Shown here: positions 8,001 to 15,550 of the stretch, in pieces | How positions within the stretch are numbered: position 1 is the stretch's first letter | How the letters are laid out: the number at the start of each line of letters is the position of its first letter | Source: a virus | Direction: 5' to 3' (one strand) | Length of the DNA: 42,747 nucleotides | Virus record (IMG/VR): IMGVR_UViG_3300045739_000144 | Span: 1 to 42,747 of that record | Translations under genes and position numbers: made by a program | Notes under the pieces: generated by a model | Databases searched by the model: none | Seen by the model: only the letters and a program-made list of their open reading frames with translations | Told to the model about the DNA's origin: nothing

Positions 8001-8969
8001 TTACTCGCCTCGTTCGAGGAGTTCGTCCAAGTCCTTCATCGTCACCCGCTGGCCGTAGCGGCGGGACAGGCTGTGCAGCGTCATGGCCGCACGCTCCTGC
8101 TCGTCGGGTCCGCGCTTCTCCGTGACCCAACGCGGCTTGGGCGTCGGGGCCACGGCGTTCGTGCCAGGGGGGGATGTCGCTCGCCCTGCCCGATCGACGT
8201 ACTGCGTGTACGCCCCGGCGGCTCCGTCGTTCTGCGCGTGCCGTAGCTGCTCGATCTCCACGAACGGTTCGAGCAGGAGCTTCACGTTCTCAGGCGTGAG
8301 AGCCTCCTCGCCGTACCGCTGCTTCATCGTCGCGTAGGCCCGCTTGAACGCCTCGTTGCTGACGGTGGCTCCGAGTTCGCGACGGTACGCGACCGCCGCG
8401 CCTTGGACTGCACTTCGGAACTGTTGCGGCTGGACGACCTTCTCTTCGAGAAGCCGCTCCGCGTTCATGCGCGAGCGGCGGTCGATCTCTGCGTCGATCT
8501 CCTCGCTGGACGCCGTCGTCCAGTCGAACGGCTGCTCGCCGTTCGTCCCGTTCTGTTCGAGCGCGCCGAGGACGGCGGCTCGTGCCGTCGGGTTCGAGAT
8601 GAGGTTGCGCCATGCGAGAGCATCGGCCGCATCCGCTTGCAGTTCGCCTCGGGCGTCCGAGAGTGTCTGCGCCTTCTTGGTGTAGTCGCTTTGGCGCAGG
8701 TAGCCCTTCTGGAGTTCCGTCAGCACTTCGGGGGGGAGTCCTTCGAGGTGTGTGCGCACCTCGCTCGGGAAGGGGTCGAGGACGGACGGATCCAGCGCGG
8801 GGTCCAGTTGGGTGTCCCGCGTCCTGTCTCCAGCTTCCGCAGCGTCCAGATCGAGATCGGAGTATTCGCGCCCGGCCTCCTCGTCGCGCGACGCCGTGTT
8901 CATCTCTTCGAGACGAGTGGCGCTCGCGGCTTCGAGTTCTTCCGGGCTGATGTCGAGTTCGTCACTCAC
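8001..8969 (-). CDS. scaffold protein
   Basis: The 322 aa protein starts with GTG at 8969 (MSDELDISPEELEAASATRL) behind an AGGAGG site eleven bases upstream. It is strongly acidic in the first 70 residues (DELDISPEELEAA, REYSDLDLDAAEAGD) and helical and charged further on (LRQSDYTKKAQTLSDARGEL; IDAEIDRRSRMNAERLLEEK). It ends with a Pro-rich linker and a basic/acidic helix (KPRWVTEKRGPDEQERAAMT, DLDELLERGE). An acidic helical protein of this length between portal and major capsid genes is the standard scaffold, which shapes the procapsid and leaves before DNA fills it. It is preceded by a dedicated promoter-like module at 9017-9050. Confidence 0.7.
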   Translation of the reverse strand: MSDELDISPEELEAASATRLEEMNTASRDEEAGREYSDLDLDAAEAGDRTRDTQLDPALDPSVLDPFPSEVRTHLEGLPPEVLTELQKGYLRQSDYTKKAQTLSDARGELQADAADALAWRNLISNPTARAAVLGALEQNGTNGEQPFDWTTASSEEIDAEIDRRSRMNAERLLEEKVVQPQQFRSAVQGAAVAYRRELGATVSNEAFKRAYATMKQRYGEEALTPENVKLLLEPFVEIEQLRHAQNDGAAGAYTQYVDRAGRATSPPGTNAVAPTPKPRWVTEKRGPDEQERAAMTLHSLSRRYGQRVTMKDLDELLERGE

Positions 8970-9004
8970 CGGAGCTTCGACCTCCTGCGCGCACCAAGCG
9001 CGCG

Positions 9005-9050
9005 AGTTCGTGAGTCGGTGTACCACACCCGAAGTGCACCCTCGGGGTGC
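9005..9050 (-). promoter_or_regulatory. palindrome plus promoter-like motif between portal and scaffold genes
   Basis: Just after the portal stop codon lies the palindrome GCACCCCGAGGGTGC (9036-9050 on the minus strand), then a 7-base spacer, then GGTGTGGTACACC. The latter resembles the motif found upstream of several other genes here (AAGTGTGG-TANNNT). Here the leader to the scaffold GTG is about 40 bases and contains a normal AGGAGG. The pair would let transcription of the scaffold and capsid genes start independently of the portal. Confidence 0.5.
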
Positions 9051-9051
9051 G

Positions 9052-11145
9052 CTAGACGCCCTCGTCCATCGGGCGCCCGCCTTGCGGTGCAGCGCGTGCG
9101 GCAGCGGAGAGCAGGTTGCCGGTGGTGGCCACCTGTCCGTTGGTCGGGTTGCCCGCGGCGTCACGTTGCTGCGGAAGGCCCGTGCCCTGTTGCTGCTCCT
9201 CGCCCGGCTGTTGCTGCGCCAGCATGGCGGCCTCTTGCGCCGCCTGCATGGCGGCAGCTTCCTGCTCGGTCGGCTGCCAGGGGATCAGGTCGCCCGCGCC
9301 CAGGCCGCGCAGGATCTCGGCGAGCAGATGGTCGGTGCGGTACTTGGGCTGCATCGTGAAGGGATCGATCTCCTGCTTGAGCAGCGAGTAGGCCTCCATC
9401 ATCTGCTTCAGGCGCACCGCCGATTCGGCCTTGGCGCGCGCGGCGAACTTCACATCCAGCCGGTCGCCTTCGAGGCTCGACCGCTTCCACAGGTGGAACT
9501 TCTCCACCCACTTGAAGCCCAGAAGCTGCGCGATCTGCTCGTCGGAGTAGTAGCCGCGCAGGAAGTCGCGCACGATCTCCAGCACATCGGCCGCCGCGAT
9601 CTCCAGTTGGCGGATCACATCGCCCGCTTGCTGGCGCCCGGCTTGGATCGCCTGCATCTCCTGCGTGGCGGTGTCGGCCACAGGGGCCGAAGAGATGTCC
9701 GACCACGGCATCCCGCTGGTCGAGGAGGTCACGCTCCAGACGCTCTGCATCAAGCGCGAGATGTCGAGCGCGCTGGAGTGGAACTGCACCGGCACCACGG
9801 TCTTGCCCGGGTCGGTCGAAGGATCGCGCCGCACCATCGTGCCGTCGATGCCCGCGCTCAGGGCCGCGATCGTGTCCTCGTCGAGGTTCTCGTCGTACTC
9901 GTAGATGCGCAGCGCGTGCCGCTTGGCCTGCGCAAGCTCGTAGGAGTGCAGCTTGATCAGTTCCTCTTGCTGCGGCCAGAACCGCTTGAAGAGCGGGAGG
10001 CCGTGCGTGCGCTCCGGCTTCTCGTCGTCGGACAACAGCGGCGCGATGATGCGGCAGGGGAAGAAGCCGCGCACGATCGGCTCGTAGTTGGCGTCGAGGT
10101 ACGGGTACGTCTCGTCCTTCTCAAGGTAGTACTCGCAGCCCTCGCTGACGTAGTGGCGCGTGCGGTACCGCTTGTCCCAGACCTCCCAGATCACGAGGCG
10201 CTTGTCTTCGAGGTCGGCGTCCGGGTCGTCGCCCCACTTGTAGGAGTCGAGCGGTTCGTAGCCTTCCTCCTGGGTGATGGGCTGCGGCTCCAGCTTGTTG
10301 ACCGCGGCGCGATCGAACTCGTCGCGCTGGAGGGCTTCCTCCTTGGTGTAGACGAGCTTGCGTGCCAGCCACCGCTTGTCCTGCTCATCCCAGACGGAGT
10401 GATCCCAGACGCACCACGTGCCCACGGGCAGGCGTCGGATCCAGACCTTGCGCGGCGAGGCGCGAAGCTCGAACGGCCCCTTGCGCTCGCGCGCCGCGAG
10501 GTCGTCGTGATCGTCGGCGGCTTCGAGCAGGGACTCGAACTGGTCGTCGTCCAGATCGAAGATCGCGTCCTCGTCGCCCGCTGCGCCTTCGAGCGCGGCC
10601 ACGATGTTCTCGTGATCTTGCCCAGCGCGCGGCGTGTGCTCGCCCTCCAGGGCTTCCTGCACGGCAAGCTCTGGATCGACGCTCATCTCCATCAAGCCCT
10701 TGCGGCTGACGATGTCGGAATGCTGACCGACCCAGATCGTCGTCGAGCCCTGCGTGCAGAGGGACGGGATCGCCGCCCGGAACTGCGAGGTGCCGCCTGC
10801 CTCGTTCCACACGCGCAGGAGCAGGCGCTCGTTCATGGTGGCGACATCCTCGTCGCCCTCGGCGTCGCGCGGGTACGTGATGATCGGGTTCTCGTCGGTC
10901 GCCTGCGACTGCATCCAGTCGAGGTAGCGACGCGAGAAGTTCACATCGATCTGATCCACGTGGGGCGCTTCGAGCCCTAGCTCGTTGGCGCCCGCCCCCG
11001 GGACCAGGGCCGGGAAGCTCAGGTTGGCCGCCTCCTTGTAGAGGTCGCGCTCGCTCTGGCCTCGACGCCAGACGGCGATGGCGGCGGCGATGCGGCGCAC
11101 CCAGAGGTCAGCGGGTTCGTTCGCTGCCTTGGACCGCTTGCGCAT
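9052..11145 (-). CDS. portal protein
   Basis: The 697 aa protein starts MRKRSKAANEPADLWVRRIA at ATG 11145, which overlaps the upstream stop. Size and layout match the larger podovirus portals (P22/T7-like class): a crown/stem region with YLDWMQSQATDENPIITYPR near residue 75, a clip-like acidic insertion (residues 170-225, FDLDDDQFESLLEAADDHDD), the conserved wing segment KVWIRRLPVGTWCVWDHSVW about 235, LPLFKRFWPQQEELIKLHSY about 390, and the channel-proximal helices with VWSVTSSTSGMPWSDISSAP followed by QEMQAIQAGRQQAGDVIRQL. It ends in a Gln/Ala-rich tail (AAMLAQQQPGEEQQQGTGLP). The portal forms the ring through which the terminase packages DNA and which anchors the tail. Adjacent terminase and scaffold genes support it. 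Confidence 0.85.
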   Translation of the reverse strand: MRKRSKAANEPADLWVRRIAAAIAVWRRGQSERDLYKEAANLSFPALVPGAGANELGLEAPHVDQIDVNFSRRYLDWMQSQATDENPIITYPRDAEGDEDVATMNERLLLRVWNEAGGTSQFRAAIPSLCTQGSTTIWVGQHSDIVSRKGLMEMSVDPELAVQEALEGEHTPRAGQDHENIVAALEGAAGDEDAIFDLDDDQFESLLEAADDHDDLAARERKGPFELRASPRKVWIRRLPVGTWCVWDHSVWDEQDKRWLARKLVYTKEEALQRDEFDRAAVNKLEPQPITQEEGYEPLDSYKWGDDPDADLEDKRLVIWEVWDKRYRTRHYVSEGCEYYLEKDETYPYLDANYEPIVRGFFPCRIIAPLLSDDEKPERTHGLPLFKRFWPQQEELIKLHSYELAQAKRHALRIYEYDENLDEDTIAALSAGIDGTMVRRDPSTDPGKTVVPVQFHSSALDISRLMQSVWSVTSSTSGMPWSDISSAPVADTATQEMQAIQAGRQQAGDVIRQLEIAAADVLEIVRDFLRGYYSDEQIAQLLGFKWVEKFHLWKRSSLEGDRLDVKFAARAKAESAVRLKQMMEAYSLLKQEIDPFTMQPKYRTDHLLAEILRGLGAGDLIPWQPTEQEAAAMQAAQEAAMLAQQQPGEEQQQGTGLPQQRDAAGNPTNGQVATTGNLLSAAARAAPQGGRPMDEGV

Positions 11146-11468
11146 CAGTCGCTCGTGGTGAGCGCGGGCGCGGAGGCTTCGAGCACCGGCACCTCGCCGT
11201 TGGTCGCGCCGCACAGGCGCTCCCATTGCCGGTAGGCTTCGTCAGCCCGCTGGCCCGCGTACTTCAACTGGCCCCACCCGCCGCTCTGGATGGTGGCGAT
11301 GATCGCCCGCCCGGTGAACTCCTCCTTGGTCAGGGGGAGCCCGCCGCTGCCGGGCATGGACGCGCGCAGCCGGGAAAGCTCGGAACGAAGCTCCGCGATC
11401 TCGGAGCGGAGCGCGACGATGTCTTCGTAGCGCGCGCGGCGCGCACGCGGTTGACGCTGGTTCTCCAT
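11145..11468 (-). CDS. small coiled-coil protein upstream of portal
   Basis: The 107 aa protein begins MENQRQPRARRARYEDIVAL. Residues 14-36 (YEDIVALRSEIAELRSELSR) form a leucine-heptad coiled coil. The C-terminal part (GRAIIATIQSGGWGQLKYAG; DEAYRQWERLCGATNGE) is globular. It has no recognised family. It lies directly between the palindrome/promoter module and the portal gene, with its stop overlapping the portal start, so it could be a portal assembly partner or a tape-like adaptor. No ribosome binding site precedes the ATG, and the promoter motif lies only ten bases upstream, suggesting a leaderless start. Confidence 0.55.
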   Translation of the reverse strand: MENQRQPRARRARYEDIVALRSEIAELRSELSRLRASMPGSGGLPLTKEEFTGRAIIATIQSGGWGQLKYAGQRADEAYRQWERLCGATNGEVPVLEASAPALTTSD

Positions 11469-11510
11469 GCAAAGCGGTGTACCACACTTGAAAGCGCACC
11501 CTCGGGGTGC
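11469..11510 (-). promoter_or_regulatory. palindrome plus promoter-like motif, leaderless start
   Basis: Reading the minus strand: palindrome GCACCCCGAGGGTGC (11496-11510) three bases after the preceding stop codon, spacer, then CAAGTGTGG-TACACC, then seven bases and the ATG at 11468. The TANNN(T/C) hexamer places the transcription start at or next to the start codon. The same arrangement is seen before the scaffold gene, minus the leaderless spacing. Confidence 0.55.
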
Positions 11511-11513
11511 GGA

Positions 11514-11762
11514 TCAGTCGCGCAGCATCGCGAAGCCGTCGCGCAGCCGCTGGTGGTAGCTCGGCTCGGACGGGACATAGAGGGTCGGGTCAAGCTCCTC
11601 GGCCCAGGCCCGGTTGTTGTCGCGATCGAGGTGCCGCTCGTAGACGGTGGTGGGCTGCTTGCGCTTGGCGAGGCGCGTGGTGTTCGCGCGGAAGTAATGC
11701 GTGCGCCGCAGTTCCTCCGCGGTGAACACCTGTCCCCGGTAGACGACCAGTACGCCGCTCAT
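11514..11762 (-). CDS. small protein downstream of large terminase
   Basis: The 82 aa protein starts MSGVLVVYRGQVFTAEELRR. It is basic and mostly beta/helix mixed, with RANTTRLAKRKQPTTVYERH and LYVPSEPSYHQRLRDGFAML. I do not recognise the family. It is translationally coupled to the terminase: ATG at 11762 overlaps the terminase stop. That suggests a role in packaging or head completion, but no motif proves it. A repeated palindrome follows its stop codon. Confidence 0.5.
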   Translation of the reverse strand: MSGVLVVYRGQVFTAEELRRTHYFRANTTRLAKRKQPTTVYERHLDRDNNRAWAEELDPTLYVPSEPSYHQRLRDGFAMLRD

Positions 11763-13129
11763 CCGATCCTCCTGAAGTAGTCGCGCCACTTGTTGCGGCG
11801 CTCCAGCCGGTCGAGGGCCTCCAGGGTGAAGGGGTACTCTCCTTGCTGCGCGCGGCGTTCGGCGATGAAGGGCAGCGCGAGGATCTCGCTCGCCAGCGCG
11901 GCGGCGACCACGGCGTCGTCGTGCATCCCGTGCGGCGCGGCGTAGCGGTACTTGCCGCTGATCTCCAGAAGCTCGCGCGTGTAGACCTGAAACTCGTTGC
12001 GCTGCCAGCGCAAGTCGAGGAACGTCCACTCGGTGCGCTGGAAGAGCAGCCGCGCCCGCGTGATGTCCTCTTCCTTGTTGCGGTTCGTCCACTTCTTCGC
12101 GCGCGCGCCGTCGCCGTACTCGCGCCGCAGCCGCTCCATGACCGGCGTGCCCGCGCCCTGCTCGTCCACCACCACCGTGGCCCGGTTGTAGCGAGCGCGC
12201 AGTTCGCTGATCAGCTTCAACTGGTACTCGTACTCCTCGCCCTGGCAGCGCATCACCGCGACCTGTCGGCGCGTGCGGCGGTCGAAGATCGACAGGACCG
12301 TGAAGTCCTCGAAGCGCGCGAGGTCGAGGCCCGCGATGTACTTGCCCTCGGGCCGGGGCTCCTCGCCGATCCAGATGTAGCGTCCCTCGCTGCGCAGCAC
12401 CGGCAGCACGAAGGCCTCGTCGAGCCGCTCGAAGACCGCGCCCTCCTCGGTGATCCACTCGGCGTCGTACTCCTCGCGCCGCGTCAGGTCGTCGATGCAG
12501 TCCTCGCGCAGCCGGGCGAGGACTTGCTTGGACAGGTGCGGGTTCTCCTCGCTCGGTCCCTTGCCGCTCTTGTGGTGCGGGAAGGCGACCGCATCCTCCC
12601 CTTTGGTGAACTCGGCCCGGAACCACGTGAAGCCCACCCCCACACGCTTGGGCGTTCCCAGGAGCAGCGCCTTGCCGCCGTCGCCGTCGGCCAGCATCGG
12701 CATCAGCGTGGCGTAGTAGGCCTCGCTCACCACATCGGCGCACTCGTCCACGATCACGCGGTTGAGGCCCTCGCCGCGCAGGTTGTCGTGCTGCTCCAAG
12801 CTCCAGAACCAACCCTTCACCCCGGCGTTGTTGCCGAACGGGATCAGTTCGACGTAGAGGTCCGAGTCGCGCTTCTTCTTGATCAGCGGCCTGAAGAGTT
12901 GAACGAACTCCTGATAGACCTCGCGGGCGCGCTTGTAGGTCGGCGAGCAGTACGCGAACTTGTAGAGGCCCTTGTGGCGCGCGGCCTCGATGTAGCAAAG
13001 CTGGATCGCACCCTTCGTCTTGCCGTAGCGACGACCGACCGCCCAGATCACCACGGCGTAGATCAACGCCGCCGTGATCATGGCGACCTGTCCGGGGTGC
13101 GGCCTGATCTTCGGCGCGAACGTGCTCAC
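11759..13129 (-). CDS. terL: terminase large subunit
   Basis: The 456 aa protein starts with GTG at 13129 (MSTFAPKIRPHPGQVAMITA). It holds all packaging-motor motifs. Walker A is GRRYGKTKG (residues 32-40), followed by CSPTYKRAREVY (motif around 60). Walker B with catalytic Glu is RVIVDECADV (D128, E129). The coupling motif lies near LLLGTPKRVG. The RNase H-like nuclease half has IAGLDLARFEDFTVL (first Asp), ATVVVDEQGAG (second acid) and GMHDDAVVAAALA (terminal Asp pair). The protein pumps DNA through the portal with ATP and cuts concatemers. The type of packaging (headful or cos) cannot be read from the motifs. The start codon has no ribosome binding site but a promoter-like motif (CACTTGTGG-TAGCGT) six bases before it. 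Confidence 0.93.
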   Translation of the reverse strand: MSTFAPKIRPHPGQVAMITAALIYAVVIWAVGRRYGKTKGAIQLCYIEAARHKGLYKFAYCSPTYKRAREVYQEFVQLFRPLIKKKRDSDLYVELIPFGNNAGVKGWFWSLEQHDNLRGEGLNRVIVDECADVVSEAYYATLMPMLADGDGGKALLLGTPKRVGVGFTWFRAEFTKGEDAVAFPHHKSGKGPSEENPHLSKQVLARLREDCIDDLTRREEYDAEWITEEGAVFERLDEAFVLPVLRSEGRYIWIGEEPRPEGKYIAGLDLARFEDFTVLSIFDRRTRRQVAVMRCQGEEYEYQLKLISELRARYNRATVVVDEQGAGTPVMERLRREYGDGARAKKWTNRNKEEDITRARLLFQRTEWTFLDLRWQRNEFQVYTRELLEISGKYRYAAPHGMHDDAVVAAALASEILALPFIAERRAQQGEYPFTLEALDRLERRNKWRDYFRRIG

Positions 13130-13150
13130 GCACGCACGCTACCACAAGTG
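13130..13150 (-). promoter_or_regulatory. promoter-like motif for large terminase, leaderless
   Basis: The minus-strand sequence is CACTTGTGG-TAGCGT-GCGTGC followed by the GTG start. TAGCGT fits TANNNT, and the six-base gap puts transcription initiation on the start codon. No recognisable -35 box lies 16-18 bases upstream, so the conserved CACTTGTGG may replace it. Confidence 0.5.
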
Positions 13151-13152
13151 AT

Positions 13153-13527
13153 TTACTGCTCGGCGGCGTGCTCCGCGGCCACGAGGTGCTGTTGGATCTC
13201 GTTCAGGAACACGAGCAGTTCGGACTCGTCCACGAAGCCGTGCCAGCGCACGATGTCGCGCCCGGCCACGCGCAGGATGCGACGCGCGTGTTGCTTGATG
13301 AAGGTGGCCGCGCCCAGCCCGTAGCTCCAGTCCTCGACCCACTCCCGGTAGGTCGCCGGGTCCATGCCCTGTTGCTCGGCCGACTTGGACGCGCGCTCCG
13401 CGGCGTTCTGGGCCAACCAGTAGCAGACGCGCGCCAGCCCGATCAGGGCCTCGTAGGCGTCGTTGTTCAGCCGGTGCAGGCTCTTCTCGCCCATGCGCTG
13501 GCAGTCGTAAGGCGGGTGCTTGTGCAT
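13153..13527 (-). CDS. hypothetical helical protein upstream of terminase
   Basis: The 124 aa protein starts MHKHPPYDCQRMGEKSLHRL and is predicted mostly helical (DAYEALIGLARVCYWLAQNA; DWSYGLGAATFIKQHARRIL; ESELLVFLNEIQQHLVAAEH). It has no recognised domain. The gene has its own promoter-like motif (13537-13548), positioned so that mRNA would begin at the ATG. It is the first gene of the minus-strand virion operon and faces the divergent plus-strand block. Being next to the large terminase it could be a packaging accessory, but it lacks the HTH expected of a small terminase. Confidence 0.5.
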   Translation of the reverse strand: MHKHPPYDCQRMGEKSLHRLNNDAYEALIGLARVCYWLAQNAAERASKSAEQQGMDPATYREWVEDWSYGLGAATFIKQHARRILRVAGRDIVRWHGFVDESELLVFLNEIQQHLVAAEHAAEQ

Positions 13528-13581
13528 GGCGGAACCGTACCACACTTGCAACCGTCAGGCCTCCCGTGTACAGGGGCGTCC
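13528..13581. promoter_or_regulatory. divergent promoter region
   Basis: These 54 bp separate two divergent operons. Toward the minus strand, GCAAGTGTGG-TACGGT ends six bases before the ATG at 13527. Toward the plus strand, TTGCAA and TACAGG are 17 bases apart and TACAGG ends seven bases before the ATG at 13582. Both therefore predict leaderless mRNAs. The AAGTGTGG element overlaps the plus-strand TTGCAA, so one factor could control both directions. Confidence 0.5.
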
Positions 13582-14217
13582 ATGGACACCGCACCCCGAC
13601 AGGAACCCCCGGCCCCGCCGCCCGGTCGCGAGCCCTCCCGGCTGCGCGTGAAGCTCGGCGACCTCGAACTGGACGTAGCAGGCACCCAGGAACTGTGCGT
13701 CCTCGCGGCCCAGGCCTACTTCCCCTTCTTCGCAAGGAAGGCCGACGCCACCCCCCTCACCCCCGGCGAGCCCCAACGGCAGCCGATCAGCTTCCTCGAC
13801 GAACTCCTCGCCCTGGCCCCCAAGGACGAACCGAAGAAGAAGCCGCCGCCCAAGGAAGACGAACTGCCGCCCCAGGAAACCGAAGACGACAAGCGCGGCA
13901 CCCGCCTCAAGGAGTGGTACCTCAAGATGAACGTGCCCTCCTCGCGCCGCTACCGCAAACGCAACCATTGCCTCCTCTTCATCTACTGGCTCACCATCGT
14001 CGAAGGCATGGGCTGGGCCACGAGGGGCGGCATCGACTGGTGCTTCGAGGTCATCGGCGCCAAGGCGCCCAGCTACATCCCCGAAACCATGGTCAGCCTG
14101 CGCAAGACCCCCTGGGTCGCCAAGCCCGAGATGAAGAAGGGCAAGGAGGTGCGCGGCAAGTACAAGCTCACCAAGACGGGCGAGAAGTTCGTCGAAGGCT
14201 GGGTGCGCGTGAAGTGA
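13582..14217 (+). CDS. hypothetical protein with Pro/Lys-rich linker and winged-helix-like C-terminus
   Basis: The 211 aa protein starts MDTAPRQEPPAPPPGREPSR. The N-terminal 60 residues include a small beta/helix unit (LRVKLGDLELDVAGTQELCV). Residues 85-110 are a charged linker (DEPKKKPPPKEDELPPQETE). The C-terminal 100 residues (YRKRNHCLLFIYWLTIVEGM, GGIDWCFEVIGAKAPSYIPE, GKYKLTKTGEKFVEGWVRVK) look like a winged-helix DNA-binding or bacterial-effector-like domain. I cannot name a family. It opens a six-gene plus-strand block and probably sets the regulation of that block, but this is inference. Its stop overlaps the next ATG. Confidence 0.5.
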   Translation: MDTAPRQEPPAPPPGREPSRLRVKLGDLELDVAGTQELCVLAAQAYFPFFARKADATPLTPGEPQRQPISFLDELLALAPKDEPKKKPPPKEDELPPQETEDDKRGTRLKEWYLKMNVPSSRRYRKRNHCLLFIYWLTIVEGMGWATRGGIDWCFEVIGAKAPSYIPETMVSLRKTPWVAKPEMKKGKEVRGKYKLTKTGEKFVEGWVRVK

Positions 14218-14504
14218 TGGTGCAGCGCAGCGACGAGCACACGCCCCTCCGCGTCACCGCGCTCGGCGAGATCACGCTGATCCTCAAGCCCTACGTGGAC
14301 CTCCTCAAGAACACGAAGGTGCGGCACAGCATCCAGCGCGCCATCGTGCACGAAGTGCGCAGCGTCCACGCGCCCCTCGTGCACGTGCTCGAACACGTGC
14401 GCGACGAACTGCTCGAATACCCGCCGCTCACGCTCGACGGCGAAATGCATGACCTCGCGCGCATCCTCACCGACGCGCTCGAAGAGTACGGGCTGAAAGA
14501 ATGA
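14217..14504 (+). CDS. hypothetical small helical protein
   Basis: The 95 aa protein starts MVQRSDEHTPLRVTALGEIT. It contains helices LILKPYVDLLKNTKVRHSIQ, IVHEVRSVHAPLVHVLEHVR and DLARILTDALEEYGLKE. It has no recognised domain. It is coupled on both sides by start/stop overlaps (TGATG upstream, ATGA downstream), so all block genes are likely translated from one message. Its composition (Glu encoded mostly by GAA) differs from the GAG-rich virion genes. Confidence 0.5.
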   Translation: MVQRSDEHTPLRVTALGEITLILKPYVDLLKNTKVRHSIQRAIVHEVRSVHAPLVHVLEHVRDELLEYPPLTLDGEMHDLARILTDALEEYGLKE

Positions 14505-14950
14505 GCGCCGACACGCACATGATCTCGAACGAGAACTTCTACATCGGACACTTCCACATGGAGGTCTTCGTCCGGGGCGTGCAAGTCGGCAACATCGTCA
14601 CGACGCTCTACCGCAAGGTCGGCGACCGCCGCTGGTACTACCTCCACACGCGACGCGGCTGGTACGACCCCGACAACCCCGGCGGGCCGGTGCGCGACAA
14701 GCAGTTCGCCGAGAAGCGCGCCAAGTACGAGAAGGGCGACACCGACCAAGCCATCTTCGACCGCTGGAAGGGCTACCACGAAGACGAGATGCCGGAACGA
14801 CTCAGCAACCGGGAGAAGCGACTCGAAGTGCGCTGCGTCCTCGCCCACCCCGTCATGGGCAACGGCGACGACCTCGTCGCGTGGATGCTCACCCAAGACC
14901 ACATCCTCATCGGCCCGCAAAGCGACGAACACGATGCCGACACACGATGA
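14501..14950 (+). CDS. hypothetical protein of accessory block
   Basis: The 149 aa protein starts MSADTHMISNENFYIGHFHM. It is rich in Tyr, Trp and Arg (RKVGDRRWYYLHTRRGWYDP; FDRWKGYHEDEMPERLSNRE) and ends in an acidic C-terminus. It has no signal peptide or membrane helix. I do not recognise it. Its spacing and the small size of its neighbours are typical of early anti-defence or host-takeover loci, but no motif proves such a role. Confidence 0.5.
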   Translation: MSADTHMISNENFYIGHFHMEVFVRGVQVGNIVTTLYRKVGDRRWYYLHTRRGWYDPDNPGGPVRDKQFAEKRAKYEKGDTDQAIFDRWKGYHEDEMPERLSNREKRLEVRCVLAHPVMGNGDDLVAWMLTQDHILIGPQSDEHDADTR

Positions 14951-15236
14951 CCCCTACATCTGGATCGTCTGCAACCCCGCCAGCATGGAACTGCCCGACG
15001 ACTCCCCCTGCACGCTCACCATCACCGCGTGCTGCGACCACGAGGTGCGCGTCGCACCCTCCTCCATGCTCACCGCACAACGCGAAGAGAACGACGGCAA
15101 GATCGTCCTCTTCGTCTGCGGACCATGCTTCCTCGCCTCGGGACTCCTCCAAACGTCCCAAGCCATCATGATCGCCCCCGAACAGCGGAAGGAGATCCGA
15201 GACATCCTGCTCGGCAAGCCCGAGGAGATGAACTGA
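14934..15236 (+). CDS. hypothetical cysteine-containing small protein
   Basis: The 100 aa protein starts MPTHDDPYIWIVCNPASMEL and overlaps the preceding gene by 17 bases. Cysteine and histidine residues are arranged as CC-D-H near residue 33 and C-GP-C near residue 62, which could bind a zinc ion. The C-terminal helix (APEQRKEIRDILLGKPEEMN) is charged. The family is unknown. It continues the plus-strand operon. Confidence 0.5.
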   Translation: MPTHDDPYIWIVCNPASMELPDDSPCTLTITACCDHEVRVAPSSMLTAQREENDGKIVLFVCGPCFLASGLLQTSQAIMIAPEQRKEIRDILLGKPEEMN

Positions 15237-15550
15237 TGAGCTTCGGCCAACACGCCGTCGAGTACGCCAACAACCTCGCCGACGCCTTCCACGGACCCTG
15301 GGCACGCGAAACCCCCAACGAAAACGATCGCCTCCTGAAGCTGCGAGAAGCCTTCTTTGCAATGCTGAGACGACGCATAACCACACGCCCCGACGAGTCC
15401 CCCGAAGCTCTCGCCTCGTGGACGGACCTCGTGCATTGCACCCTCATCGCACGCGGGGTGCCGATCGCCAACGTGGATGTCAAAGCACTCATCAACTCCC
15501 TCGCGCTCGCGCAGCGACGCGCGAAGAAGAACACGAAGGGGATACCGTGA
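15236..15550 (+). CDS. hypothetical helical protein
   Basis: The 104 aa protein starts MSFGQHAVEYANNLADAFHG, coupled to the previous stop (TGATG). It is almost entirely helical (RLLKLREAFFAMLRRRITTR; WTDLVHCTLIARGVPIANVD; KALINSLALAQRRAKKNTKG) with a basic end. I do not recognise it. It uses rarer codons such as AGA and ATA in RRRITT, unlike the virion genes. Confidence 0.5.
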   Translation: MSFGQHAVEYANNLADAFHGPWARETPNENDRLLKLREAFFAMLRRRITTRPDESPEALASWTDLVHCTLIARGVPIANVDVKALINSLALAQRRAKKNTKGIP

